The notes: a model not told the origin generated them from the letters alone. 64,000 nucleotides of DNA from Chryseolinea lacunae (GCF_016735595.1 NZ_JAERRB010000004.1:434001-498000); one strand, 5' to 3'. Counted from the stretch's first letter, positions 42,163 to 51,204 are shown. Translations and numbers: made by a program.

Positions 42163-43881
42163 TCAGGGATGTGGTTGAATGGTTCCGGGGCGGGCCAGCA
42201 GTGTGGCTTCCTGGTGTTGCTTCGGTTTCTTTTGTGTTTCGATGCGGCGCACAAACAGCGATGGCGATGCCGCGCTCACGGGCACATAGCCTGATTCGGC
42301 GCCACAAAATCCGATGAAGGTGTCGCGATCATTTCCGGTGGCCTGAATTTCGGCAAACATGGCCAGCGGCGTTCCGATCAGGTCCACGCCGCGCACCAGT
42401 TCGTCGGCGCGTCCGTCGGCATAGATGCGATAGACCACGGTGGGAAAAATGTTGAATGCATTGGGGTTGTAGCGATCGGTGATGGTGAAACCACCCACCA
42501 CATCGCGAAACAGATAGCCATAGGGTTTGCCCTGGCGCTTGCATTCCTTCACCAGCATTTTGCGGAGCTCATCCATCGAAACGCCTTTTGTGGTTTCTAC
42601 GATCAGGTTCGATTGTCGCGACACCGGCTCCATGCCCAGCGACGCGCGGCCGTGGCCGTTGGAGTGCGACAGGTTTTCGAGCGGCGTGCGCGACATCAGA
42701 AATGTTTTCAGCATGCCTTTGTCCACCACCGTCACACGCTGGCTTTTGATGCCTTCGTCGTCGTATTTAAATCCGCCGTTCAGCGGCTTGCCGTCTATTT
42801 CCGAAAGTGTGGGATCGAAATACACCTGCAAGGTTTTGGGTAAAACATATTCGTTGATCTTGGCTTTGAACGTGTGGCCATCGTATTCCTTCTTCATGCG
42901 ATGACCTTCCACGCGGTGGCCAAAGATCTCATGAAAAAAAACACCGGCCGCCGGTGCCAGCAATATGGCCGGTCCGCTGTAGGGTTCTGCCAATGGCGCG
43001 GTTTTTAATTTTTCGAGTGTGGCAATCATCTTTTCGATGTCGCTCATAATTTTTTCATCCGAAGGAAAACCCGCGGGCGTCACGGCGTAGTATGAAATGT
43101 GAAGGGGAATGATGTCGCCGTCGGTTGCGCGAACACTGCTGTTCACATAGATGTAGGCCGAGGTGTTGTTCTGAACGATGTGCGTGTTTTCGGTGGTCAG
43201 AAAATATTTGCGCTGCGACGTGAATTGCAGGCTCACGTCGCCTTCGAGCAGGTCGGTGTTTTTCAGGAAGAGCGCGGAATATTTTTTCAGCTTCTCGGTC
43301 CACACCGCAGTCTCGAAACGCGAGGCCAGGCTGGGTTGAGGAGGTTCGTAGTAGGTGGTGGGTTGTTCCTGCGAAAAATCGTCGGTGGTCGATGGGGGTT
43401 GAGAGGTGATGCGTTCCTTTGCCTGGCGCGCAGCCTTGAATCCGCGAAGCGCCTGTTTGTATTCCGACTGTGTTGTAGACCACAGCGCCATGCGAACGGC
43501 CACTGGATTGTTTTCATACGTGAGGTCCGACGGACCCGAGCCACCGCGAAAATCGTCCATGTCGTCTATGGAAAGGGGATGGGTGTTGTCGAACTGGTAG
43601 GTGCCCACTTTCACGCGCGACACCAGCACGCGGCTTTTGTCGCTGCCCGAACGCACGAGGCTTCCGAACGATGTTTTGAGTTGTGCGTGCTCAACATCAT
43701 CTACGCGGTAGTCGATGTAGTAGGCGGGAACGGGTGCTTTTTTCAAGGCTTCGAAACTGCGTTGCAGTTCGCCTTGCAGGATCGTCATCAACGAATCCTG
43801 TGCCAGCAGGGGAAGAGACAGATGAACCAACAACAAGCCCAGGCCCAGCGGTTTGATTATCTTACGGATCACGATTTTCAC
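42163..43881 (-). CDS. Exported TldD-like metallopeptidase (catalytic subunit)
   Basis: 572 residues. A signal peptide (PLGLGLLLVHLSLPLLAQ) precedes a TldD/PmbA fold. The zinc motif HEIFGH is at 317-322 (FFHEIFGHRVEGH), and the C-terminal Cys ligand is in GFCGAESG. Cytoplasmic TldD/TldE of Proteobacteria degrades unfolded peptides through a narrow tunnel and matures microcin B17 and CcdA. Both genes here encode exported proteins, which suggests a periplasmic peptide-trimming role. First gene of the pair; the promoter region carries the 43977 terminator of the gene upstream. Confidence 0.9.
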   Translation of the reverse strand: MKIVIRKIIKPLGLGLLLVHLSLPLLAQDSLMTILQGELQRSFEALKKAPVPAYYIDYRVDDVEHAQLKTSFGSLVRSGSDKSRVLVSRVKVGTYQFDNTHPLSIDDMDDFRGGSGPSDLTYENNPVAVRMALWSTTQSEYKQALRGFKAARQAKERITSQPPSTTDDFSQEQPTTYYEPPQPSLASRFETAVWTEKLKKYSALFLKNTDLLEGDVSLQFTSQRKYFLTTENTHIVQNNTSAYIYVNSSVRATDGDIIPLHISYYAVTPAGFPSDEKIMSDIEKMIATLEKLKTAPLAEPYSGPAILLAPAAGVFFHEIFGHRVEGHRMKKEYDGHTFKAKINEYVLPKTLQVYFDPTLSEIDGKPLNGGFKYDDEGIKSQRVTVVDKGMLKTFLMSRTPLENLSHSNGHGRASLGMEPVSRQSNLIVETTKGVSMDELRKMLVKECKRQGKPYGYLFRDVVGGFTITDRYNPNAFNIFPTVVYRIYADGRADELVRGVDLIGTPLAMFAEIQATGNDRDTFIGFCGAESGYVPVSAASPSLFVRRIETQKKPKQHQEATLLARPGTIQPHP

Positions 43882-43976
43882 AATTCAGAAGTTAGAAACG
43901 GTGCTTATTTAATCCACCGCATGTATAAAGTAACGGTAAAGTATCGCAAAAAATGCATGAAGGCAAGAGAAGAAAA

Positions 43977-44013
43977 AACGCCGGGAGAAATGCGAACGAT
44001 TTCTTCCGGCGTT
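43977..44013. terminator. Strong hairpin terminator downstream of the Ada-like gene
   Basis: A 15-bp stem (43977-43991 with 43999-44013, one G-T pair, 7-base loop) begins AACGCCGG and ends CCGGCGTT. It is flanked by A-run and T-run, so it works on either strand. It lies 26 bases after the leftward Ada-like stop. Confidence 0.85.
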
Positions 44014-44038
44014 TTTTTGATAGGCGTTGGTGTGGGGT

Positions 44039-44902
44039 TCAGGGCTGTTTCACCTTTGCCATCTCCCACCCGATAATGCTTTTCTTTCGCACGGGGTCCC
44101 AGCGGTATTCGCCCAGAATGCCGTCTTTGCGAATGACGCGATGGCAGGGAATGAGGTAGGCAATGTGGTTGGAGCCCACCGCCGACCCCACGGCCTGCAG
44201 CGCATTGGGGTTTTGAATTTTCTCCGCGATGCCCTGATAGGTCAGCACGTTGCCCATCGGAATTTTCAGCAGCGCTTCCCACACTTTCAGCTGAAAATTT
44301 GTGCCTTTCACAAACACATGCAGGCGTCCCGTTTGCGAGGAGGCCACGGGGTTGAATATCCGTTCCACAAACGTGGCGGTGAGCGTTTGGTCCTGGTGGA
44401 AAACAGAATTGTGCCAGTGTTCTTTCATGGCCTCGATTTGCGTTTTCGGATCTTCGTCGGTGGCCAGAAACGAAAGCCAGCAGATGCCCCGTTCGGTTGT
44501 GCCCAACAGGCAAATGCCAAACGGTGTTTCATGAAGTCCATAGCGGACGTGAATGCCCGTGCCGTGCAGCTTGTACTCCTGGGGGGTCACCCCTTCGAGG
44601 GTAGTAAACAGGTCGTAGACCCGCGACTGGCTGGAGAGGCCCGCGGCTTCGGCGGCTTCCACGAGGTTGCGCGATTGTTCGAGTTTTGTTTTCAGAAAAT
44701 CAACCGTAAGAAATTGCAGGAAGCGTTTGGGACTGATGCCCGCCCACTCGGTGAAGATGCGCTGAAAGTGAAACGGCGAGAGGTGCACCTTTTCGGCAAT
44801 CTCGTCCAGCTCGGGCTGGCGTTGAAAATTTTTCTCCAGGTATTGAATGGCTTCTTCAATGCGCTGGTAGTTGATATGGTTTTCGTTTTCGGTCAAGAGC
44901 AT
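44039..44902 (-). CDS. Ada-like AraC-type regulator fused to methylated-DNA-protein-cysteine methyltransferase
   Basis: 287 residues from the ATG at 44900-44902 (MLLTENENHINYQRIEEAIQ); an ORF extension to 45034 has no domain. Residues 1-115 form an AraC double HTH (DEIAEKVHLSPFHFQRIFTEWAGISP). Residues 120-287 are an O6-alkylguanine methyltransferase with active C253 in IPCHRVI and the helix VGSAVGSNHIAYL. The N-terminal zinc/methylphosphotriester domain of E. coli Ada is missing, so the alkylation signal would have to come from C253 or elsewhere. It removes methyl groups from O6-methylguanine and probably controls repair genes. Divergent from the metallo-beta-lactamase-fold gene. Confidence 0.93.
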   Translation of the reverse strand: MLLTENENHINYQRIEEAIQYLEKNFQRQPELDEIAEKVHLSPFHFQRIFTEWAGISPKRFLQFLTVDFLKTKLEQSRNLVEAAEAAGLSSQSRVYDLFTTLEGVTPQEYKLHGTGIHVRYGLHETPFGICLLGTTERGICWLSFLATDEDPKTQIEAMKEHWHNSVFHQDQTLTATFVERIFNPVASSQTGRLHVFVKGTNFQLKVWEALLKIPMGNVLTYQGIAEKIQNPNALQAVGSAVGSNHIAYLIPCHRVIRKDGILGEYRWDPVRKKSIIGWEMAKVKQP

Positions 44903-45043
44903 AAAGCTATCATTTTTTGTTGAGACAAAATTGCCACCGCCGGGGCGGCATCTCAACCTGTTTCTTGCGGACTTCGCGTAGCCGGCAGGCATCGCATTTT
45001 TGTGGTTTTCCATTATCTTTATCGATACACCCAAACCGACTCT

Positions 45044-45946
45044 ATGAAACCCTCACTACTCTCCTTTTTGTTCCTGGCGCTGGCCTTCACCACACTGCGG
45101 GCGCAAACCAACTTCGACACCGTGAAGATCCGGCCCGTGCAGGTGGCCGGCAACCTCTACATGCTGAAGGGCTCCGGCGGGAACATCGGTGTGCTCATTG
45201 GCGACGACGGCACGTTGATGGTAGACGATCAGTTCGCGCCCCTGTCCAACAAAATCAACGGCGCAATTAAAACGCTGAGCCCGGGCGACATTAAATTTCT
45301 GATCAACACCCACGTGCATGGCGACCACAGCGGTGGCAACGAAAATTTTAAACGCATGGGCGTCACCATCGTGGCGCAGGACCAGGTGCGCGAACGCATG
45401 TCGAAAGAACAGGTGAACCGGATGAACATGAAAGTGCCACCCCGCGAAAAAGACGCGCTGCCGGTAGTGACATTTGCCGACAAGCTGAACATTCACTTCA
45501 ACGACGAAGACATTGAGCTGGTGCACTTCGACCCGGCGCACACCGACGGCGACGTGGCCGTGCATTTCAAGAAAGCAAACGTCTATCATATGGGTGACAT
45601 GTTTGTGACCTATGGCTATCCGTTCATCGACATCTCCAGCGGCGGCTCCATCAATGGCATCATCTCGTCGCTCGACAAGGTGCTGGGCATGATGGACGAT
45701 CAATCGAAAGTGATTCCCGGCCACGGTGAGCTGAGCACCAAAGCCGACGTGAAAAAATTCCGCGACCGCCTCGCCGACATCCGCGACCAGGTTGCCGCCG
45801 CGTTGAAGAAAGGCAAAAAGAAAGAAGACATCCCCGGCCTGGGCATCACCGACAAGTATGAAGAAGAATGGGGGAAAGGATTTTTGAAAGGAAAAGATTT
45901 TGTGTTGATGATTGCCGACAGTTTGAAAATGGCATCGGCGAAATAG
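45044..45946 (+). CDS. Exported metallo-beta-lactamase-fold hydrolase
   Basis: 300 residues from the ATG at 45044 that starts the signal peptide MKPSLLSFLFLALAFTTLRAQ. The zinc motif THVHGDH gives H90, H92, D94 and H95; further ligands are in FDPAHTDGDV (His/Asp) and VIPGHGEL (His). This resembles periplasmic class-B-like MBL-fold hydrolases of the SoxH/quinoprotein-relay type. The C-terminal 60 residues are lysine-rich and helical. Substrate unknown; a true beta-lactamase is possible but not indicated. Terminated by the hairpin at 45969. Confidence 0.9.
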   Translation: MKPSLLSFLFLALAFTTLRAQTNFDTVKIRPVQVAGNLYMLKGSGGNIGVLIGDDGTLMVDDQFAPLSNKINGAIKTLSPGDIKFLINTHVHGDHSGGNENFKRMGVTIVAQDQVRERMSKEQVNRMNMKVPPREKDALPVVTFADKLNIHFNDEDIELVHFDPAHTDGDVAVHFKKANVYHMGDMFVTYGYPFIDISSGGSINGIISSLDKVLGMMDDQSKVIPGHGELSTKADVKKFRDRLADIRDQVAAALKKGKKKEDIPGLGITDKYEEEWGKGFLKGKDFVLMIADSLKMASAK

Positions 45947-45968
45947 GAGGGTATCCCAATCATTAAGA

Positions 45969-46001
45969 AAAGAGACGTGGAGGTTTACTTCACGTCTTTT
46001 T
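45969..46001. terminator. Hairpin terminator between convergent genes
   Basis: AAAGAGACGTG (45969-45979) pairs with CACGTCTTTTT (45991-46001) through one G-T pair. It lies 22 bases after the MBL stop and 20 bases before the leftward oxygenase stop, with a T-rich 3' side. Confidence 0.75.
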
Positions 46002-46020
46002 CCTTTTGGAACATGTTGGA

Positions 46021-46746
46021 TTATGCGGCGTCGTGAAAAATGATTCCCAGCGAATAGCGCACACCCGATTTCACCTCGCTCACGCCGTGTTTCATGGTGG
46101 CGCGATAGTAGCCGCGCGAGCCTTTCACCGGGCGGAAGTTGGTGGTGAAGATGAGCGCATCGCCCTGGTTGGGTTGCAGCACTTCGGCTTTGGATTGTGC
46201 ACGGGGCACCTGCTCCGTCAGCACAAACTCGCCACCTTCGTGGTCTTTGCCCGCCTGGCTCAACACAAACACAACCTGAAATGGAAAGTAGACGGCGCCA
46301 TACAAATCCTGGTGCAGTGTGTTGAAGCCACCGGCTTCATAGCGCAGGATGAGCGGCGTTGGTCTTGGTTGGGCGTGTGCGTGGCAATGGTCCACCAGCG
46401 CCTTGTGTTGCAACGGGTAGTCCACACCCGTTCCCAGTTTTTGCATCCACGTGTTGGCCAATTTGGCCAGCGGGGCATACAGCATCTCGCGCAACACCTG
46501 GATGGTGGGCGGGAGCGGGTAGTTGAAGTAGCGGTATTCGCCCTTGCCAAACCGGTAGCGTTGCATGTTGATGGTGCTGCGATAGAGCGGGTCGTCGGGA
46601 TACAACCCCGACAGGTGACGGCACTCGTTGGCCGAGAGCACGCCGGGCAGCAGCGCATAGCCTTTTTCGTTCAGTGCGGTATAGATGGAATCCCAGTTCA
46701 TAGCCGAAATGTCTTGCATGTTTATTTTTTGGTAAAGGTCATACAC
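46021..46746 (-). CDS. 2OG-Fe(II) oxygenase, PF09859-like
   Basis: 241 residues; a second start at 46719 (MQDISAMNW) is possible. The double-stranded beta-helix shows the facial triad H145, D147 (NTLHQDLYG) and H220 (TMKHGVSEV), with R230 for 2-oxoglutarate (RYSLG). EKGYALLPGVLSANECRHL and YRYFNYPLPP match the Oxygenase-NA (formerly DUF2086) family, which has been proposed to act on alkylated DNA. It lies between an Ada-like gene and an AlkA-like gene, which supports a nucleic-acid repair role, but the substrate is not proven. Divergent from the DUF1080 gene. Confidence 0.85.
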   Translation of the reverse strand: MYDLYQKINMQDISAMNWDSIYTALNEKGYALLPGVLSANECRHLSGLYPDDPLYRSTINMQRYRFGKGEYRYFNYPLPPTIQVLREMLYAPLAKLANTWMQKLGTGVDYPLQHKALVDHCHAHAQPRPTPLILRYEAGGFNTLHQDLYGAVYFPFQVVFVLSQAGKDHEGGEFVLTEQVPRAQSKAEVLQPNQGDALIFTTNFRPVKGSRGYYRATMKHGVSEVKSGVRYSLGIIFHDAA

Positions 46747-46868
46747 AGCATCAGGGTGCTCAACCCGAAACTTGCTGTTCGTGTACGTTTGTTGCCGCTT
46801 TCGCGTAAAGATTTTCCTGCCCTAATTTTTCTTTCAAAACTTTTCACGATTTCACTACCTTTCGCGCC

Positions 46869-47774
46869 ATGAAAAAACTTACTACCCTCCTCTATGGCCT
46901 TGCGCTCGCGTTTGTGATGGCCGCGTGTGCCGAAAAACCGAACGCAGATTCGTCGGCCGAAGAATGGATTCCCCTGTTCAACAACAAAGACCTCACCGGG
47001 TGGGACATCAAGATTGCCCATCACGATCTGAACGACAACTTCAAGAATACCTTTCATGTGGAGGACAGTATTTTGAAAATCGACTACACGGGCTATGATA
47101 AATTTGAAGGTGAGTTTGGTCACCTCTATTATCAGCAACCCTTTTCATACTATCGGGTTCGCTTGCAGTATCGCTTTGGTAAAAAACAACTGCAGGGTGG
47201 TCCCGACTATGCCTACCTCAACAGTGGGGTGATGCTGCATTCGCAATCGGCGGCCAGCCTTTCCAAGCACCAGTCGTTTCCGGTGTCGCTCGAAATGCAG
47301 TTCCTGGGCAGCAACGATTCCATACAACAACACACAGGCAACTTGTGCACACCCGGCACAGAAGTGTTTCAGCACGGAGAAATTGTTACGGCACATTGCA
47401 CGGACTCCAAGTCGCGAAACTACAACGAGAACGAATGGGTAACCATTGAAGCGGTTGTGCTGGGCGACTCCATCATCCATCACATTCTGGGAAGCGACAC
47501 CGTGCTCACCTATGAACACCTGCGCGTGGGTGGCGGTTTTGTGAATACAGAAATGAACTGGACCACCGGTGGTTTTGCCGCCGACTCCACACAGTGGATT
47601 GCCAAACAAGGTGCGCCACTCATGGAAGGCTACATCGCGTTGCAAGCCGAAAGCCATCCATTGGAATTCAGAAAAGTTGAACTCCTGAACCTGAAAGGCT
47701 GCACCGACCCCAAGGCCCTCAACTACAAATCGTATTTTGTGAAATCCGACAATTCGAAGTGTCGGTATAAATGA
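46869..47774 (+). CDS. DUF1080 lipoprotein (3-keto-disaccharide hydrolase-like)
   Basis: 301 residues. A lipobox at LAFVMAACAE gives a lipidated Cys near residue 20. The beta-sandwich has EEWIPLFNNKDLTGWDIKI, NSGVMLHSQ, SLEMQFLGSNDS, NEWVTIEAVVLGDSIIHHILG and EGYIALQAESHPLEFRKVEL, all typical of DUF1080. Relatives cleave 3-keto-glycosides by an elimination route. The short C-terminal tail GCTDPKALNYKSYFVKSDNS-KC recurs in Bacteroidota surface lipoproteins. The stop overlaps the start of the AlkA-like gene by four bases (ATGA), so the two are translationally coupled. Confidence 0.92.
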   Translation: MKKLTTLLYGLALAFVMAACAEKPNADSSAEEWIPLFNNKDLTGWDIKIAHHDLNDNFKNTFHVEDSILKIDYTGYDKFEGEFGHLYYQQPFSYYRVRLQYRFGKKQLQGGPDYAYLNSGVMLHSQSAASLSKHQSFPVSLEMQFLGSNDSIQQHTGNLCTPGTEVFQHGEIVTAHCTDSKSRNYNENEWVTIEAVVLGDSIIHHILGSDTVLTYEHLRVGGGFVNTEMNWTTGGFAADSTQWIAKQGAPLMEGYIALQAESHPLEFRKVELLNLKGCTDPKALNYKSYFVKSDNSKCRYK

Positions 47775-48652
47775 GCGCGATCACTGTTCCTGTTCCAAAA
47801 GAATTTAGCTTCGACGAGGCGTTAACGTTCCTGAAACGTTCGCCGCGCGAACTGCTTCATCGTGTCGAGAACGAAACCGTGAGCAAGGCCATTCGCGTGG
47901 GCAACACTACGGCCGCCTTCACCGTGACATTCGAGAAAAACAAGCTGCACGTTCGCCTGCTCACCGACGGCCTCACCCCAGGCCAGCAATACGAGGTGGT
48001 GGCCTACATCCGCGAATGGTTCGACCTCGACACCGACCTTAAGCCATTCTATGCCCTGGCGGACAAAGACAAGTTGTTAAAGGACCTGGTGAAGCAACAC
48101 TACGGCTACCGCATCGTGGGGCAACCGGATTTATACGAGTCGCTCACCTGGGCCATGCTGGGGCAACAAATCAATGTGGCCTTCGCCTACACGTTGAAGC
48201 AACACTTTGTGGAGAACTTCGGCGCCACGTTGCAGCACGGCGATCAGAAATATTTTCTATTCCCCGAGCCCGCCACGGTGGCCGTGTTGACGACCGATCA
48301 ATTGTTGCCGCTTCAATTCTCGCGGCAGAAAGCAACCTACGCCGTCACCATAGCCGAGGCGTTTGCCAACGGAAACGTGTCGAAAGAAAGCCTTCAGGGA
48401 TTGCCCCTGCAGGAGGCCAAAGAGCGCCTCATCAAAATAAAGGGCGTAGGCAACTGGACGGCCAACTATGCCCTCATGAAAACCTTTCGCTACCCCGACG
48501 CCTTTCCCCTGGAAGACGCAGGCCTCTATAACGTTGTGAAGAAATATAAAAAGCTCGACCGCAAGCCCACCGCCGACGAAATGAAAAAGGTGTTTAAAAA
48601 ATATAAGGGATGGGAAGCATATGCTACCTTGTACTTATGGAAAAGCGCCTAG
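47771..48652 (+). CDS. 3-methyladenine DNA glycosylase II (AlkA-like)
   Basis: 293 residues of the HhH-GPD superfamily. An N-terminal beta domain is followed by helices with WAMLGQQINVAFAYTLKQHFVENFG. The helix-hairpin-helix is at 224-236 (KGVGNWTANYALM) and the catalytic Asp is D249 (FPLEDAGLY). AlkA excises alkylated purines, opening base-excision repair. Four-base overlap with the DUF1080 gene. The nearby Ada-like and 2OG-oxygenase genes make an alkylation-repair cluster. Confidence 0.93.
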   Translation: MSAITVPVPKEFSFDEALTFLKRSPRELLHRVENETVSKAIRVGNTTAAFTVTFEKNKLHVRLLTDGLTPGQQYEVVAYIREWFDLDTDLKPFYALADKDKLLKDLVKQHYGYRIVGQPDLYESLTWAMLGQQINVAFAYTLKQHFVENFGATLQHGDQKYFLFPEPATVAVLTTDQLLPLQFSRQKATYAVTIAEAFANGNVSKESLQGLPLQEAKERLIKIKGVGNWTANYALMKTFRYPDAFPLEDAGLYNVVKKYKKLDRKPTADEMKKVFKKYKGWEAYATLYLWKSA

Positions 48653-48694
48653 CGCCTGCACCGACCTCACCCTACATTTGATTTTCTTGACACC

Positions 48695-49126
48695 ATGGCA
48701 CGTATTCAACTTCAGCTTCCGGATAAATTTTTATATGAGACCGAGATCGCCATTCGCATCTCCGACCTGAACTATGGTGGCCACCTGGGCCACGACACGC
48801 TGCTGACCCTGTTGCAGGAAACCCGCGTGAATTTCTATCGCACCCTGGGCATCAAAGACGAGTTGTCGTTGGAAGGCACGGTGGGGCAGGTCATTGCCGA
48901 TGTGGGTGTGCAATATAAATCGGAAGTGTTTTTTGGCGACACGCTCATGGTTCAACTGGGCGTGGCGGACATCCATAAATTTGGATTCGATATGGTATAT
49001 CGCGTCACCCAAAAAACTTCAGGCAAAGATGTAGCCATCGCCAAGACGGGCATTGTTTGTTTCGACTATGCCACGCGCAAGATCGCCCCGGTGCCCGCGT
49101 CGCTGTTTTCAAAAATAAATCCGTAG
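48695..49126 (+). CDS. Acyl-CoA thioesterase, hotdog fold (4HBT-like)
   Basis: 143 residues: FLYETEIAIRISDLNYGGHLGHDTLLTLLQETRVNFYRTLG contains the central helix of the hotdog fold with the D..N/GGHLGHD active-site segment. VGVQYKSEVFFGDTLMVQLGV and the Lys-rich end follow. The family hydrolyses acyl-CoA thioesters. It lies 42 bases downstream of the AlkA-like gene and 24 bases upstream of the MazG gene, so it may be part of a longer transcript. Confidence 0.9.
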   Translation: MARIQLQLPDKFLYETEIAIRISDLNYGGHLGHDTLLTLLQETRVNFYRTLGIKDELSLEGTVGQVIADVGVQYKSEVFFGDTLMVQLGVADIHKFGFDMVYRVTQKTSGKDVAIAKTGIVCFDYATRKIAPVPASLFSKINP

Positions 49127-49150
49127 ACCAACGCAAATATTGATAAGATC

Positions 49151-49477
49151 ATGACTCTGGAAAATGCGCAGCAACAGGTGGACGCGTGGATCAAAACAAA
49201 CGGCGTTCGCTATTTCAATGAGCTCACCAACATGGCGATGCTCACCGAAGAAGTGGGAGAAGTGGCGCGCATCATTGCCCGTCGTTATGGCGAACAATCG
49301 GAGAAAGAATCGGACAAGAACAAAGACCTGGGCGACGAGATGGCCGACGTGCTGTGGGTGTTGATTTGCCTCGCCAACCAAACCGGCGTGAACCTGACGG
49401 AAGCGTTTGCCAAAAATATGGACAAGAAAACGCAACGTGACAAAGACCGCCATCACCAAAACCCCAAGCTAAAATGA
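49151..49477 (+). CDS. MazG-type nucleotide pyrophosphohydrolase
   Basis: 108 residues, a single-domain MazG-like protein with the metal-binding pattern ExxE...ExxD: LTEEVGEVARI and DLGDEMADVLWVLICLANQTG. The enzyme hydrolyses non-canonical or regulatory nucleoside triphosphates. The stop overlaps the start of the amidohydrolase gene by four bases (ATGA at 49474-49477). Confidence 0.93.
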   Translation: MTLENAQQQVDAWIKTNGVRYFNELTNMAMLTEEVGEVARIIARRYGEQSEKESDKNKDLGDEMADVLWVLICLANQTGVNLTEAFAKNMDKKTQRDKDRHHQNPKLK

Positions 49478-51114
49478 AATCCTTCTTCCTGCTGCCAGCA
49501 CTTGCTGCGCTCCTGTTTTCGTGCGCGCAACATCCTGCCGCCGACAAAGTTTTTCTGGGACGCACCTGGACGGCCAACGCCACCAAGCCCTGGGCCGAAG
49601 GGGTCGCCATCGTGAGCGACACGCTGGTGGCGGTGGGCACCGAAGAAGAGATACGCAAGTGGATCGGAAAAAATACGGAAGTGACCACATTGCCCAAAGG
49701 ACAGTTGCTCACGCCCGGCTTCATCGATTGTCATACGCATTTTATTGATGGGGGCTTTGCCCTCTCGGCCGTGCAACTTCGCGATGCAAAATCGCCGGCG
49801 GAGTTTATACAGCGCATCAAAGCCTATGCGCAAACACTGCCGCCCGGCGCGTGGATCACGGCGGGCGACTGGGATCACGAAAACTGGGGCGGCGAACTAC
49901 CCACCCGGGCATGGGTCGACTCGGTGACGATGGATCACCCATTGTGGATCAACCGTCTCGACGGCCACATGTGCCTGGCCAACAGTGCGGCCCTGAAGGC
50001 AGCAAACATTCCCGACAACGTTAAGGATGTGGCAGGCGGCACCATTGTGCGCGACAAACAAGGAAAACTCACAGGCATCTTCAAAGACAACGCCATGAAT
50101 ATGCTCTACAAAGTCGTGCCACCGCCCACCACAGACCAGGAAGACAAAGCGCTGGCCACCGCCATGGCCTATGTGGCCGCGCGGGGTGTCACGTCGGTGC
50201 ACAACATGAGCGGCTTCCAGGAAGTGTTTGAGCGCGCTCACGATGCAGGCAAGCTAACGACCCGCATATACGCCGGCATGATGCTGAGTGACTGGCGGCA
50301 GTTGAACGAGAAGGTGAAGCAGAAAGGACACGGCGACGCATGGCTTCGCATTGGGGGACTAAAAGAATTTGTGGACGGATCGCTGGGTTCGCACACGGCA
50401 GCATTTTTCAAACCGTTTAACGACACTCCAAAAGATTCAGGCTTCTTTGTGATTGCCCAGGCCGACCTGCACCGCCGCATCAAATCGGCCGACAGCGCTG
50501 GTCTGCAAGTGATGGTGCACGCCATTGGCGACAAAGCCATCAACACCCTGCTGAATACTTTTGCAACGATTGAAAAAGAAAACGGCGTGCGCGATCGCCG
50601 CTTTCGTATTGAACATGCCCAGCACATTGCGCCGGCCGACATCAAACGGTTTGCCGAGCAGCACATAATCGCCAGCATGCAGCCCTACCACGCCATAGAC
50701 GACGGTCGCTGGGCCGAGAAAGTGATTGGCCACGAGCGGTCCATGACCACCTATGCGTTTCGTTCGCTGCTCGACGCAGGCGCCACGCTGGCGTTTGGAA
50801 GCGACTGGTTTGTGGCACCACCCACACCACTCGAAGGAATTTATGCCGCCGTGACGCGCCGCACACGCGACGACAAAAACGAGGGCGGTTGGATACCCGA
50901 ACAAAAAATTTCCGTAGAAGAAGCGCTGAAAGCCTACACCATTTCTGCGGCCTATGCATCGTTTGAAGAAAACATCAAGGGCTCGCTCGAACCGGGCAAA
51001 GTGGCCGACATGGTGTTGCTGGAAGAAGACATCACCGTCGTGGCACCGCCGCACATCAAAGATGTGAACGTGCTCATGACCATGGTGGGCGGCAAGGTGG
51101 TGTACACAAAATAA
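49474..51114 (+). CDS. YtcJ-like amidohydrolase lipoprotein
   Basis: 546 residues. A lipobox at LAALLFSCAQ gives lipidated C17. The amidohydrolase-3 fold has the metal motif DCHTHF (H87, H89), EFVDGSLGSHTAAF, QVMVHAIGDKAINTLL, RFRIEHAQHI and FGSDWFVAPPTPLEGIYAAVTR. Members deacylate or hydrolyse small amide/ester substrates; the substrate is unknown. As a lipoprotein it would act in the periplasm or at the cell surface. It is translationally coupled to the MazG gene. Confidence 0.92.
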   Translation: MKSFFLLPALAALLFSCAQHPAADKVFLGRTWTANATKPWAEGVAIVSDTLVAVGTEEEIRKWIGKNTEVTTLPKGQLLTPGFIDCHTHFIDGGFALSAVQLRDAKSPAEFIQRIKAYAQTLPPGAWITAGDWDHENWGGELPTRAWVDSVTMDHPLWINRLDGHMCLANSAALKAANIPDNVKDVAGGTIVRDKQGKLTGIFKDNAMNMLYKVVPPPTTDQEDKALATAMAYVAARGVTSVHNMSGFQEVFERAHDAGKLTTRIYAGMMLSDWRQLNEKVKQKGHGDAWLRIGGLKEFVDGSLGSHTAAFFKPFNDTPKDSGFFVIAQADLHRRIKSADSAGLQVMVHAIGDKAINTLLNTFATIEKENGVRDRRFRIEHAQHIAPADIKRFAEQHIIASMQPYHAIDDGRWAEKVIGHERSMTTYAFRSLLDAGATLAFGSDWFVAPPTPLEGIYAAVTRRTRDDKNEGGWIPEQKISVEEALKAYTISAAYASFEENIKGSLEPGKVADMVLLEEDITVVAPPHIKDVNVLMTMVGGKVVYTK

Positions 51115-51204
51115 AAGCCTGTTAAAAAATCTTCGGCAGGTGTGCGCCGTGTGGCTTGCACTGGTGAAAAAAATCCGTGAGCTTTCAGCCAAATCCCGAA
51201 TGGC

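Noticed and set aside
45044-45946. MBL-fold gene as the beta-lactamase target of the BlaI pair
   Set aside because: It lies 33 kb from the repressor, and I did not see the TACGAA-N4-TTCGTA operator upstream of it. Sequence motifs do not specifically indicate a beta-lactamase.
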